A stretch of DNA of 5,918 nucleotides from an uncultured Anaerolineae bacterium (GTDB lineage Bacteria; Chloroflexota; Anaerolineae; Anaerolineales; UBA4823). Made by a program: the position numbers and the translations under genes. Where the stretch lies: the NCBI GenBank assembly GCA_937129505.1, contig CAKZNJ010000058.1, positions 1 to 5,918 of the forward strand, read 5' to 3'. This document shows, one piece after another, positions 1-5,918 of this stretch. Numbering within the stretch: position 1 is the stretch's first letter; the number at the start of each line of letters is the position of its first letter. Under the pieces are notes generated by a model, which worked only from the letters and a program-made list of their open reading frames with translations, had not been told where the DNA came from and did no database searches.

Positions 1-1354
1 CTTCTGGAATATTTGTCAGTTGAGTCAGACCGCTGCCATCAATATTCATCAACCAAATCTGATTATTTCCCGAACGATTGGAGGCAAAAGCAATCTGACC
101 GATACTTCCCCCAAATGGCGTTGGCGAGATTGTCGGTGTTGGTGTCTCTTTTTCTAGAACACCCACCAAAGGGGTTGGAGAGACTCCAAGCGTGGGTGTA
201 GCCGTTCTAACGATCGAAAGCGTCGCAGAAGGCAATCCTTCTGGAAACTCCGTTGGCTGGCTAGTTGGAAATAGAGTTGGCAAAAGGGCAGGGGTTCCGG
301 TTGAAAGGGATGCCCGCGCTGAAAGTGGACTTCCTTCCGAAAGAAACCAGGCCGCAAGCCCGAACAAAGCAACTCCTAAAACCACCCAAATCCAAAGAGG
401 CACATCTAACCGCCGTCCCTCTTTCAATAGATTAAAAAAGTTGACAGCGCGGGATGAAGATTCTTGGTTAGGCAGATAGATTGATTTTGGACGAGTTGTT
501 GAAGGTTGTGAATCAATCCCCTGCTGATTCGGCTGCTGACGTATTCGTTGGGATTCAAGCAGAGCCTCCTTGAACTCCCGAGCGGTGGCATAGCGATCTT
601 CTGGCTTTACCTCTAACGCTTTTTCGATCACCGCCGCGAAAGCTTCAGAGATTTTTGGGTTTCTCGCCCGCACTTTGGTCAATTCCACTTGCCCCATTAA
701 CCGCGCTAAACCATCCTCTGGTAAATGCCCTGTCACAGCGGCGTACAAAGTCGCCCCCAGAGAATAGATATCAGAACGGTGATCGGTCCGGGCTGTGCCA
801 TATTGTTCGGGTGGTGAATAACCGGGTGTCATCGCTCTTGCCCCGGTTGTTGTCATTTGTTGATTGCCCTCGATAATTTTTGCCAGCCCAAAATCCACCA
901 AATAGATATGACCGTTCGGCGAAATCTTTACATTGCCCGGCTTGATATCCCGGTGGACAATTGGTTCAGTTCGAGAATCGAGATAGCTAAGAGCATCGCA
1001 TATCGCTGCTCCAATTTGAACAGCTTCTTCCTCCGAAATCGCTCCCAATCTTTCCATGCGGTCGCGCAGGTCCTCTCCCTCCACATAATCCATCACCAAG
1101 TATTGACCCTGTCCTTCGATAATAAAATGATCCGTGACGCGCGTTAGGTTGGGATGTCGGAGGTTGGCAAGAATTACCGCCTCGCGATGAAACTGACGGG
1201 CATATTCTTCTGTGGTAAACAAATTTTCTTTAAGAGCAACCTCGACCCCTAAGTTTTCGTCTATGGCGCGGTAAACTGCTCCCATCCCCCCCTGTCCAAG
1301 GATCTCGAGAATTCGATAACGCTGATTGACTAATTCGCCGCGCTCGAGCACCAT
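1..1354 (-). CDS. Membrane-anchored Ser/Thr protein kinase with PD40 sensor repeats (3' end cut by window)
   Basis: The visible 451 residues run in one unbroken frame to the window edge with no stop. All core Hanks-type kinase motifs are present, so it should be an active cytoplasmic kinase: glycine loop GQGGMGAVY (20-28), ATP-binding Lys42 in VALK, partner Glu58, catalytic HRDIKPGN (134-141), DFG (154-156), PPE (181-183) and Asp195 in the HRSDIYSLG segment. The Thr-rich activation loop (168-176) is a likely autophosphorylation site. The kinase domain ends near 268. A polar linker, one hydrophobic span (about 319-338) and a Ser/Thr/Pro-rich stretch (342-413, ending in TPTPTISPTP) follow. From 420 the pattern IAFASNRSG..QIWLMNIDGSG is a typical PD40/TolB-like beta-propeller repeat, presumably outside the membrane and acting as the sensor. 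The ATG at 1354 sits just before the expected kinase start, but no strong ribosome binding site precedes it. Substrates and ligand are unknown. Confidence 0.93.
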   Translation of the reverse strand, partial: MVLERGELVNQRYRILEILGQGGMGAVYRAIDENLGVEVALKENLFTTEEYARQFHREAVILANLRHPNLTRVTDHFIIEGQGQYLVMDYVEGEDLRDRMERLGAISEEEAVQIGAAICDALSYLDSRTEPIVHRDIKPGNVKISPNGHIYLVDFGLAKIIEGNQQMTTTGARAMTPGYSPPEQYGTARTDHRSDIYSLGATLYAAVTGHLPEDGLARLMGQVELTKVRARNPKISEAFAAVIEKALEVKPEDRYATAREFKEALLESQRIRQQPNQQGIDSQPSTTRPKSIYLPNQESSSRAVNFFNLLKEGRRLDVPLWIWVVLGVALFGLAAWFLSEGSPLSARASLSTGTPALLPTLFPTSQPTEFPEGLPSATLSIVRTATPTLGVSPTPLVGVLEKETPTPTISPTPFGGSIGQIAFASNRSGNNQIWLMNIDGSGLTQLTNIPE

Positions 1355-1386
1355 CTTAATTTCGGATTAAAAGCAATTTTCCTAAT

Positions 1387-1392
1387 ATTATA
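1387..1392 (-). promoter_or_regulatory. Candidate -10 box for the kinase gene
   Basis: On the minus strand this reads TATAAT, a perfect sigma-70-type -10 hexamer, in an AT-rich stretch upstream of the kinase start. Transcription would begin near 1380, giving a leader of about 26 nt. The hexamer expected 17 nt upstream (1410-1415, CGCACA) is a poor -35 match. A TTGACA at 1449-1454 is too far away (56 nt spacer) to pair with it. AT-rich DNA makes chance TATAAT likely, so this is a moderate-to-weak call. Confidence 0.35.
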
Positions 1393-1445
1393 TATTACCT
1401 TACCTCACGTGTGCGGGGGATAAAAAAAGAATTAAATTTACTTTC

Positions 1446-1456
1446 AGTTGTCAACT
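1446..1456. repeat. 11-base palindrome just after the gyrB stop
   Basis: AGTTG-T-CAACT is a perfect inverted repeat around a single central base, beginning 3 bases past the gyrB stop codon on the minus strand. A one-base loop cannot form a normal hairpin, so it is not a stem of a standard terminator. A small dimeric regulator site or chance are both possible. Confidence 0.4.
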
Positions 1457-1459
1457 CTT

Positions 1460-3379
1460 TTAGATATCCAAATTTCTCACTTCCCGGGCGTGTGTTTGTA
1501 TAAAACGGCGGCGAGGTGGCACAGCAGATCCCATCAACATGTCAAATGTCCGATCAGCTTCTGCAGCATCGTCAATGGTCACCAACAATAGGGTGCGTTT
1601 GGTGGGATCCATCGTTGTTTCCCAAAGTTGGGTTGGATTCATCTCTCCTAACCCCTTGAAGCGCGAGATTACTGCTTTGTCTGCTCCATTCCCCAGTTCT
1701 TCTAAGATTTTATTTTTCTGAGCCTCGGAATAGGCATAAAGGGTTTGGTTTTTATGGACAATTCGATACAGGGGAGGTTGGGCAATATACAAATGCCCCT
1801 CCTCAATGAGAGCTTGCATATAACGGAAGAAAAAAGTCAAGAGAAGGGTTCGAATGTGAGAGCCATCGACATCCGCATCCGTCATGATAATAACTCGTCC
1901 ATATCTCAATCCGGACAGATCGAAGCTATCACCAATCCCCATCCCTAGGGCAGAGATAAGCGCTTTCACTTCGTTACTGGTTAAAATTTTATCCAAGCGG
2001 GCACGTTCGGTATTGAGGATTTTCCCCCGCAAGGGTAAGACTGCCTGAAAATGGCGATCGCGCGCTTGTTTTGCACTGCCTCCCGCAGAGTCACCCTCAA
2101 CGATAAACAACTCGGTTTTTTGTGGATCTCGTTCAGAGCAATCTGCCAACTTACCCGGTAGAGTCAAACTTTCCAGAGCGGATTTGCGAATGACCAGATC
2201 GCGCGCTTTGCGAGCCGCGTCGCGTGCACGAGCAGAAGTGAGACACTTTTGTACAATCGCCTTTCCCGCCGCAGGATTCTCCTCCAAAAAGGCTGCGAAA
2301 GCTTCGCCAACTACCTGTTGAACAAGGGTTTGAACCTCCGCATTCATTAACTTGACTTTTGTCTGGCTTTCAAATTGCGGGTCGGGATGTTTTATGCTAA
2401 TAATCGCCGTTAAGCCCTCCCTCGTGTCATCACCGCTGAAGTTCGGATCGTTTTCTTTGAGAAAATTATTTCGGCGGGCGTAATCGTTAATTGTCCGTGT
2501 AATTGCGGAGCGTAAGCCTGTCAAATGCGTACCGCCATCGATGGTATTAATCGTATTGGCGAACGAATAAACTGACTCGGCATAAGCATCGGTGTATTGA
2601 ATGGCAGCATCGATGGTGATCCCTTCGATTTCTTTTTCAACATGCACAACCGGATGTAAGATTTCTCGGTTTCGGTTCAGGTAGCGGACAAACGAGGTGA
2701 TCCCCCCTTCAAAATAGAAGGTCATCTCATGACCGCTCCGTTCATCTAGAAAATATATTGTCACTCCACGAGTTACAAACGCCATTTCGCGAAAGCGTTG
2801 GACAAGTGTGTCGAACCGATAATCGAGATCTCCCTTGAAAATCTCATCATCGTAACGGAAGGTAGTCTTGGTGCCTGTTTGGGCAAGATCAACCTCGCCA
2901 ATAACCTTAACCGGAGTCGTAGGGTAGCCGCGCTCGTAACGTTGAAAATAAACTTTCCCCTCCCGCTTGACTTCCACTTCACACCAAGCAGAAAGTGCAT
3001 TGACCGCAGAGACCCCAACCCCGTGCAAACCGCCAGATACTTTATAGCCACCACCGCCGAATTTACCCCCTGCGTGTAAAGTCGTCATAACCACTTCCAA
3101 GGCTGGTTTTTTCATCTGAGGGTGCATGTCCACCGGGATGCCTCGACCATTATCGGTCACACTTACACTCCGATCGGGATGAATAACGACTTCAATCCGA
3201 TCACATGCGCCGGCCAACGCCTCATCAATTGAATTATCCACCACCTCGTAAATGAGATGATGCAAAGCCTTTATATCCGTGCCACCAACATACATACCCG
3301 GCCGGCGACGGACTGCTTCTAAACCTTCTAATACTTGAATATCCTTTGCTTCATAAGAAGCCGTGCTGTTCTTAACCAC
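1460..3379 (-). CDS. gyrB: DNA gyrase subunit B (type IIA topoisomerase ATPase subunit)
   Basis: This subunit couples ATP hydrolysis to strand passage; with GyrA it introduces negative supercoils. The 639-residue length fits a GyrB without the large C-terminal insert of gammaproteobacteria. The GHKL ATPase domain shows EVVDNSIDEA with catalytic Glu45 and Asn49, the D76-N-G-R-G-I-P motif, the lid GGLHGVG (116-122) and the QTK loop (339-341) with the gamma-phosphate-sensing Lys341. The Toprim domain carries EGDSAGGSA (428-436), PLRGKILN (449-456) and the metal-binding DADVDGSH (501-508). The RFKGLGEMN segment starts at 573 and the protein ends in EVRNLDI, a usual GyrB tail. The start is GTG, supported by AGGAGG four bases upstream and by the close fit of the N-terminus to the family. 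It lies 26 bp after the membrane-protein gene and is probably co-transcribed with it. ParE is the only serious alternative; no gyrA or parC is in view to decide. Confidence 0.95.
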   Translation of the reverse strand: MVKNSTASYEAKDIQVLEGLEAVRRRPGMYVGGTDIKALHHLIYEVVDNSIDEALAGACDRIEVVIHPDRSVSVTDNGRGIPVDMHPQMKKPALEVVMTTLHAGGKFGGGGYKVSGGLHGVGVSAVNALSAWCEVEVKREGKVYFQRYERGYPTTPVKVIGEVDLAQTGTKTTFRYDDEIFKGDLDYRFDTLVQRFREMAFVTRGVTIYFLDERSGHEMTFYFEGGITSFVRYLNRNREILHPVVHVEKEIEGITIDAAIQYTDAYAESVYSFANTINTIDGGTHLTGLRSAITRTINDYARRNNFLKENDPNFSGDDTREGLTAIISIKHPDPQFESQTKVKLMNAEVQTLVQQVVGEAFAAFLEENPAAGKAIVQKCLTSARARDAARKARDLVIRKSALESLTLPGKLADCSERDPQKTELFIVEGDSAGGSAKQARDRHFQAVLPLRGKILNTERARLDKILTSNEVKALISALGMGIGDSFDLSGLRYGRVIIMTDADVDGSHIRTLLLTFFFRYMQALIEEGHLYIAQPPLYRIVHKNQTLYAYSEAQKNKILEELGNGADKAVISRFKGLGEMNPTQLWETTMDPTKRTLLLVTIDDAAEADRTFDMLMGSAVPPRRRFIQTHAREVRNLDI

Positions 3380-3383
3380 GCAT

Positions 3384-3389
3384 CCTCCT
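3384..3389 (-). promoter_or_regulatory. Ribosome binding site that sets the gyrB GTG start
   Basis: The minus strand reads AGGAGG, a perfect Shine-Dalgarno core, four bases before the GTG at 3379. An ATG at 3383-3381 directly abuts this site but is out of frame and reaches TAA after three codons. It cannot be the gyrB start. Confidence 0.8.
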
Positions 3390-3405
3390 GACTGTGCGGC
3401 GACGA

Positions 3406-4422
3406 TTAGGTCAATGAAACCGTTTCCGCTTTACGAACGACCTCATTCACCCAAACTGCAGCATCGCGATAATAGACAAAGGTTGTCGCTAATAAGGCAC
3501 TGGTCACAAAACTATGTCCGGCAATGCCTATTAGCATTAACCAAGATGTTTCCTTTGGGATTCGCCAAACAATATCCATCCCCTCGCCAATTGCAAATAC
3601 AACTAAAAGAAGAAGGAGGGTATTTGGAAAGGTATATCGCGTTAGGTAAATGCTCTGTCTAATAGATTTCCAAACGTCGTTTTGAAAAACAAAGATCCCA
3701 TGAGGCGAAAATACTAATGGAAATAGCAACCAAATCAAAATGCCCAGCATAATCATAATTCCAAATTGGGCTGCGGCTAAATTTCCGAAGGTCAAAAACG
3801 AAATTAAACAACTACAAGGTAAACCCACCAAAGCGATCAGCGAAAACCAGAATATGGTCAAGAGAAGCACATGCAAGCTATTGTGCAACCATGATCGCAC
3901 GGAAACAATCCAATCAATTGAATTATTCACCGCAGCTTGAGCAACAAGCGCAAAATAAATACTGGCGGCAAAAAGACCGATTATTGTACAGGCAAGCCAT
4001 GCCACAACCACTCCACGCAGAGTACTCACTTGAATAACCAGAGAGTCGCTCATCGGCGATTGAAGAGGTTGAATCCCCGCCATAAGGCTAAAAACCCCGA
4101 TCGGATACGATCGTAGAAACACGAACAAGTTCAGTCGCTCTCCAATAGTACTCCAAACTTGTTGTCCAAGCCGTAATGCTTCCTCATTGGGCAATGCTCC
4201 ATTAGAATAAAATTCATTCCAGCTCGCTAATAATCTCTCTATTAGGGGAGTTATTTTTAGTCGGGGGCCCAACCATAAAAAAGCATCTAGCGCAAAAGGG
4301 AATAAAATAACCACTGCATGATTGGCAATAGCATCAAATCCCTTGCGTAGGGAGCCTAGTAGGGTGGGTGGGCGACTTTTTGCATGGGTAGTCTGCGTGT
4401 CCATCTTCTGAGATTCTACCAT
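3406..4422 (-). CDS. Multi-pass membrane protein of unknown function
   Basis: I do not recognise a named family. From the chosen start the protein is 338 residues, with a polar N-terminus of about 33 residues. About six hydrophobic spans follow (near 36-52, 136-161, 182-210, 215-240, 268-286 and 294-317). A polar, partly helical loop lies at 54-105 between the first two. A CxC pair sits within the third span (203-205). The segment VWKSIRQSIYLTRYTFPN (about 250-267) is an amphipathic stretch with basic residues before the fifth span, a feature common in several uncharacterised multi-pass families but not diagnostic. I see no transporter, protease or enzyme motif. The ATG at 4422 is preferred because AAAGG lies five bases upstream; a GTG at 4428 would overlap that site and add two residues. 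The gene ends 26 bp before gyrB, so the two are probably one transcript. Confidence 0.82.
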   Translation of the reverse strand: MVESQKMDTQTTHAKSRPPTLLGSLRKGFDAIANHAVVILFPFALDAFLWLGPRLKITPLIERLLASWNEFYSNGALPNEEALRLGQQVWSTIGERLNLFVFLRSYPIGVFSLMAGIQPLQSPMSDSLVIQVSTLRGVVVAWLACTIIGLFAASIYFALVAQAAVNNSIDWIVSVRSWLHNSLHVLLLTIFWFSLIALVGLPCSCLISFLTFGNLAAAQFGIMIMLGILIWLLFPLVFSPHGIFVFQNDVWKSIRQSIYLTRYTFPNTLLLLLVVFAIGEGMDIVWRIPKETSWLMLIGIAGHSFVTSALLATTFVYYRDAAVWVNEVVRKAETVSLT

Positions 4423-4427
4423 ATCCA

Positions 4428-4432
4428 CCTTT
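4428..4432 (-). promoter_or_regulatory. Ribosome binding site deciding the membrane-protein start
   Basis: The minus strand reads AAAGG, then TGGAT, then ATG at 4422. That five-base spacing suits the ATG. The in-frame GTG at 4428-4426 begins on the last G of the site, so it is an unlikely start. Confidence 0.55.
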
Positions 4433-4481
4433 CAAAACCTTTAATCAGTCCCAAAACAGCGCATCTAGCACGTCAAAAGGC

Positions 4482-4490
4482 TGTTACAAT
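4482..4490 (+). promoter_or_regulatory. Candidate extended -10 promoter for cinA
   Basis: TGTTACAAT combines the TGn extension with TACAAT, one mismatch from the consensus -10. The corresponding -35 region (4462-4467, CATCTA) is weak, which is acceptable for an extended -10 promoter. Transcription would start near 4497, leaving about 16 nt before the cinA ATG at 4513. Confidence 0.45.
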
Positions 4491-4512
4491 CAAAGAAAAA
4501 GAGTGGTGGCTT

Positions 4513-5655
4513 ATGGCTTCAGCAGAGATTTTGACCATTGGAACAGAAATCCTATTAGGTGAAATTACCGACACCAATGCAGCGTATATCGCTCGTCAAC
4601 TCCGCAGCATAGGTCTGGATGTTTACCGCAAAACTACTGTTGGGGACAATGCCCACCGAATTGCTGCATTAATCCAAGAAGCATTAGACCGTTGTCAAGT
4701 GATCATCACAACAGGAGGCTTAGGACCCACGATTGATGATCCAACCCGTGAGGCCATTGCCTTGGCTTTCGGTCTCACCCTTGAGTATCACCCCCACCTA
4801 TGGGAACAAATCGAAGAGCGCTTTCGACGCTATGGCAGGACACCCACGGAAAACAACCGTCGACAAGCGTTTCTCCCCCAAGGAGCGATCCCTCTGGAGA
4901 ACCCTGTAGGAACCGCTCCAGCTTTCATCGTTGAGCGAGATAGCAAATTCGTCATTTGTTTGCCAGGTGTCCCTCGGGAGATGGAACACCTGCTGCATAA
5001 CAGCGTTATTCCTTTTCTCAAACAACGCCTGCACCTGACCGAGTTAATTAAGACACGTGTTCTGCACACCATCGGCGTTGGAGAGTCGCTTATCGACAGC
5101 AAAATTGCGGATTTAGAATCCTCATCCAACCCAACTGTCGGCTTAGCTGCGCACTCTGGACAGGTGGATATCCGCATTGCGGTAAAGGCGAAAAATGAAC
5201 TTGAAGCTGAGCAACAGATTCAACAAATGGAGCAAGAAATCCGCAAGCGTTTAGGAAATTGGATTTTTGGCGCAGATGACGAAACGATCGAGAAAATAGC
5301 TCTTCAGCCGTTGGAGAATAAACAATGGCTTTTGGCAACCTGCGAATGTGGCACAAATGGGATGCTCCTTCAGCGCTTATCTCCTCTTGGAAAACCATTC
5401 ATTGCCGCCCAGTATCTTAGTGGCATGTATCAGCCCCACGAATTTTTCCAGCATACCGAAAACTTTCGCCAATTTTCAAAAGCTGACTGTGCTTTAGGCA
5501 TCTTAGTGCGATCGAATAAAGAAATACAGGAAGTTTACATCCATCTCATCACCCCGGAGGGACGAGAAACCTTTACCAAGCCTTACGGAGGACCACCTCA
5601 AAACGCCCCGCGCTGGGCTGTCCATCACTCGTTAGACATTCTTCGTAATCTGTAG
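4513..5655 (+). CDS. cinA: CinA-family protein with a degenerate NMN-deamidase (PncC) domain
   Basis: This is a 380-residue protein. The N-terminal half is the MoaB-like CinA domain (COG1058), which in characterised relatives has ADP-ribose pyrophosphatase activity. Visible motifs are EILTIGTEILLGEITDTN (5-22), TTGGLGPTIDD (66-76), NPVGTAP (130-136) and PGVPREM (151-157). A linking domain (about 180-250) holds GVGES (188-192) and VGLAAHSGQVDIRI. The C-terminal part corresponds in position to PncC, which deamidates nicotinamide mononucleotide. However, the usual ATAESCTGG reads ATCECGTNG (275-283), so the catalytic Ser is Cys279. The later SGIAGP-type loop is replaced by LGILVR (328-333), and the domain is shorter than normal. 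I infer that NMN deamidase activity is lost or altered. The frame remains open upstream to 4384, but that extension overlaps the divergent gene and does not match the family. The ATG at 4513 fits, with a GGTGG just upstream. Confidence 0.92.
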   Translation: MASAEILTIGTEILLGEITDTNAAYIARQLRSIGLDVYRKTTVGDNAHRIAALIQEALDRCQVIITTGGLGPTIDDPTREAIALAFGLTLEYHPHLWEQIEERFRRYGRTPTENNRRQAFLPQGAIPLENPVGTAPAFIVERDSKFVICLPGVPREMEHLLHNSVIPFLKQRLHLTELIKTRVLHTIGVGESLIDSKIADLESSSNPTVGLAAHSGQVDIRIAVKAKNELEAEQQIQQMEQEIRKRLGNWIFGADDETIEKIALQPLENKQWLLATCECGTNGMLLQRLSPLGKPFIAAQYLSGMYQPHEFFQHTENFRQFSKADCALGILVRSNKEIQEVYIHLITPEGRETFTKPYGGPPQNAPRWAVHHSLDILRNL

Positions 5656-5661
5656 AAAGGG
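5655..5661 (+). promoter_or_regulatory. Ribosome binding site for the amidohydrolase gene
   Basis: GAAAGGG lies six bases before the GTG at 5668 and starts on the last base of the cinA stop codon. It supports the GTG start and tight translational linkage to cinA. Confidence 0.6.
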
Positions 5662-5667
5662 AAAACC

Positions 5668-5918
5668 GTGAAAAACTCGAAACAAACCGCTGATCTCCTC
5701 TTGACAAACGCCATTGTTCTGACCATGGATGAAAACCTAACCCAATACGAACCCGGCGCAGTAGCTGTACTTGGAGAGCAAATACTGGCTGTAGGCGATG
5801 AAGCAGATATCCTTGGACTTTACGAAGCTCCAGTGACCATCGATTGCGCTGGTAAAGTGCTCATGCCGGGCTTGGTTAATGCACACACGCATGTCCCCAT
5901 GACCCTATTGCGTGGTCT
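5668..5918 (+). CDS. Amidohydrolase, MTA/SAH deaminase-like (5' part only, cut by window)
   Basis: The first 83 codons are visible and the frame is open to the right edge. The N-terminus has the composite beta-sandwich typical of cytosine/adenosine deaminase-type amidohydrolases: ADLLLTNAIVLTMD (8-21), then GAVAVLGEQILAVGD (30-44). It leads into MPGLVNAHTHVPMTLLRG (66-83), with the metal-binding HxH pair His73 and His75. This motif resembles MtaD, which deaminates 5'-methylthioadenosine and S-adenosylhomocysteine in the methionine salvage and methyl-cycle pathways. SsnA, guanine deaminase and TrzN/AtzA-type chlorohydrolases share the same N-terminal pattern. The remaining metal ligands and substrate-specific residues lie outside the window, so substrate is not settled. 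It begins 12 bp after the cinA stop with a good ribosome binding site and is very likely in the same operon. Confidence 0.88.
   Translation, partial: MKNSKQTADLLLTNAIVLTMDENLTQYEPGAVAVLGEQILAVGDEADILGLYEAPVTIDCAGKVLMPGLVNAHTHVPMTLLRG

Larger units (their letters stand above)
1355..1459. other. Intergenic gap between gyrB and the kinase gene
   Basis: This 105-bp, mostly AT-rich spacer follows the gyrB stop. It holds the candidate kinase -10 box, a short G-rich patch (1413-1419 on the plus strand), an 11-base palindrome (1446-1456) and a run of seven T on the minus strand (1422-1428). No stem of convincing length directly precedes that T-run, so I do not call an intrinsic terminator. Read-through from gyrB into the kinase gene remains possible. 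Confidence 0.6.
4423..4512. promoter_or_regulatory. Divergent intergenic region between the membrane-protein gene and cinA
   Basis: This 90-bp spacer must drive transcription in both directions if each block has its own promoter. A rightward extended -10 is visible (4482-4490). No leftward -35/-10 pair with acceptable spacing stands out: TTGATT (4488-4493) and TTGACG (4471-4476) on the minus strand lack a matching -10. No inverted repeat long enough to call an operator was seen. Confidence 0.5.

Noticed and set aside
13..1147. Several plus-strand open frames of 62-96 codons opposite the kinase gene
   Set aside because: They are shadows of the minus-strand kinase frame, with low-complexity composition and no recognisable motif or ribosome binding site.
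1387..1454. TTGACA (1449-1454) paired with TATAAT (1387-1392) as one promoter
   Set aside because: The spacer would be 56 bases, far outside the workable range. Only the TATAAT is kept, as a weak candidate.
2053..2062. GCGATCGC octamer, reminiscent of the cyanobacterial HIP1 repeat
   Set aside because: I noticed only one copy in the window, so it is no evidence for a cyanobacterial origin.
2773..3079. Open frames of 93 codons on both strands inside gyrB
   Set aside because: Both lie wholly within the well-supported gyrB gene in other frames and show no protein-like features.
4441..4493. Leftward promoter for the membrane protein-gyrB transcript
   Set aside because: Candidate -35 boxes TTGATT and TTGACG on the minus strand have no acceptable -10 at 16-19 bases. 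A promoter must exist, but I cannot place it.
4384..4512. N-terminal extension of the cinA reading frame by 43 codons
   Set aside because: It overlaps the start of the divergent membrane-protein gene, contains the likely cinA promoter and does not resemble CinA. The family N-terminus begins at the ATG at 4513.
4798..5398. Minus-strand open frames opposite cinA
   Set aside because: They are antisense to a clear CinA coding sequence, overlap one another and carry no motif.

Overview
The window looks like chromosomal DNA from a Chloroflexota bacterium, most likely of the Anaerolineae. This is inferred from gene style, not from a marker search. The main clue is a Hanks-type kinase with a Pro/Thr-rich outer linker leading into PD40 (TolB-like) repeats. 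The mix of GTG and ATG starts and the moderate base composition also fit. There are five protein-coding genes, two of them cut by the window edges. I see no RNA gene, mobile element, CRISPR array or prophage signal.

Layout. Positions 1-1354 (minus strand) hold the N-terminal 451 residues of a membrane-anchored Ser/Thr protein kinase whose sensor part continues beyond the left edge. A 105-bp AT-rich gap (1355-1459) carries a perfect TATAAT for the kinase gene. Positions 1460-3379 (minus) are a complete type IIA topoisomerase B subunit, almost certainly gyrB. Only 26 bp upstream of it, 3406-4422 (minus) encodes a multi-pass membrane protein that I cannot name, probably in the same transcript as gyrB. 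A compact 90-bp divergent region (4423-4512) separates this leftward block from a rightward pair. That pair is a cinA-family gene (4513-5655) and, 12 bp later, the start of an amidohydrolase resembling MtaD-type 5'-methylthioadenosine/S-adenosylhomocysteine deaminases (5668 to the right edge).

Functional reading. The leftward block combines DNA supercoiling, an unknown membrane protein and an envelope-signalling kinase, with no evident shared pathway. The rightward pair plausibly belongs to nucleotide and cofactor housekeeping: a CinA-type pyrophosphatase domain followed by an adenosine-derivative deaminase. The most unusual point is the C-terminal half of the CinA protein. It is recognisable as the PncC (NMN deamidase) domain, but its catalytic-serine motif is rewritten with Cys in place of Ser, and its later glycine-rich motif is missing. 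The window otherwise reads as ordinary core-genome DNA, and I did not find a convincing undescribed multi-gene system in it.
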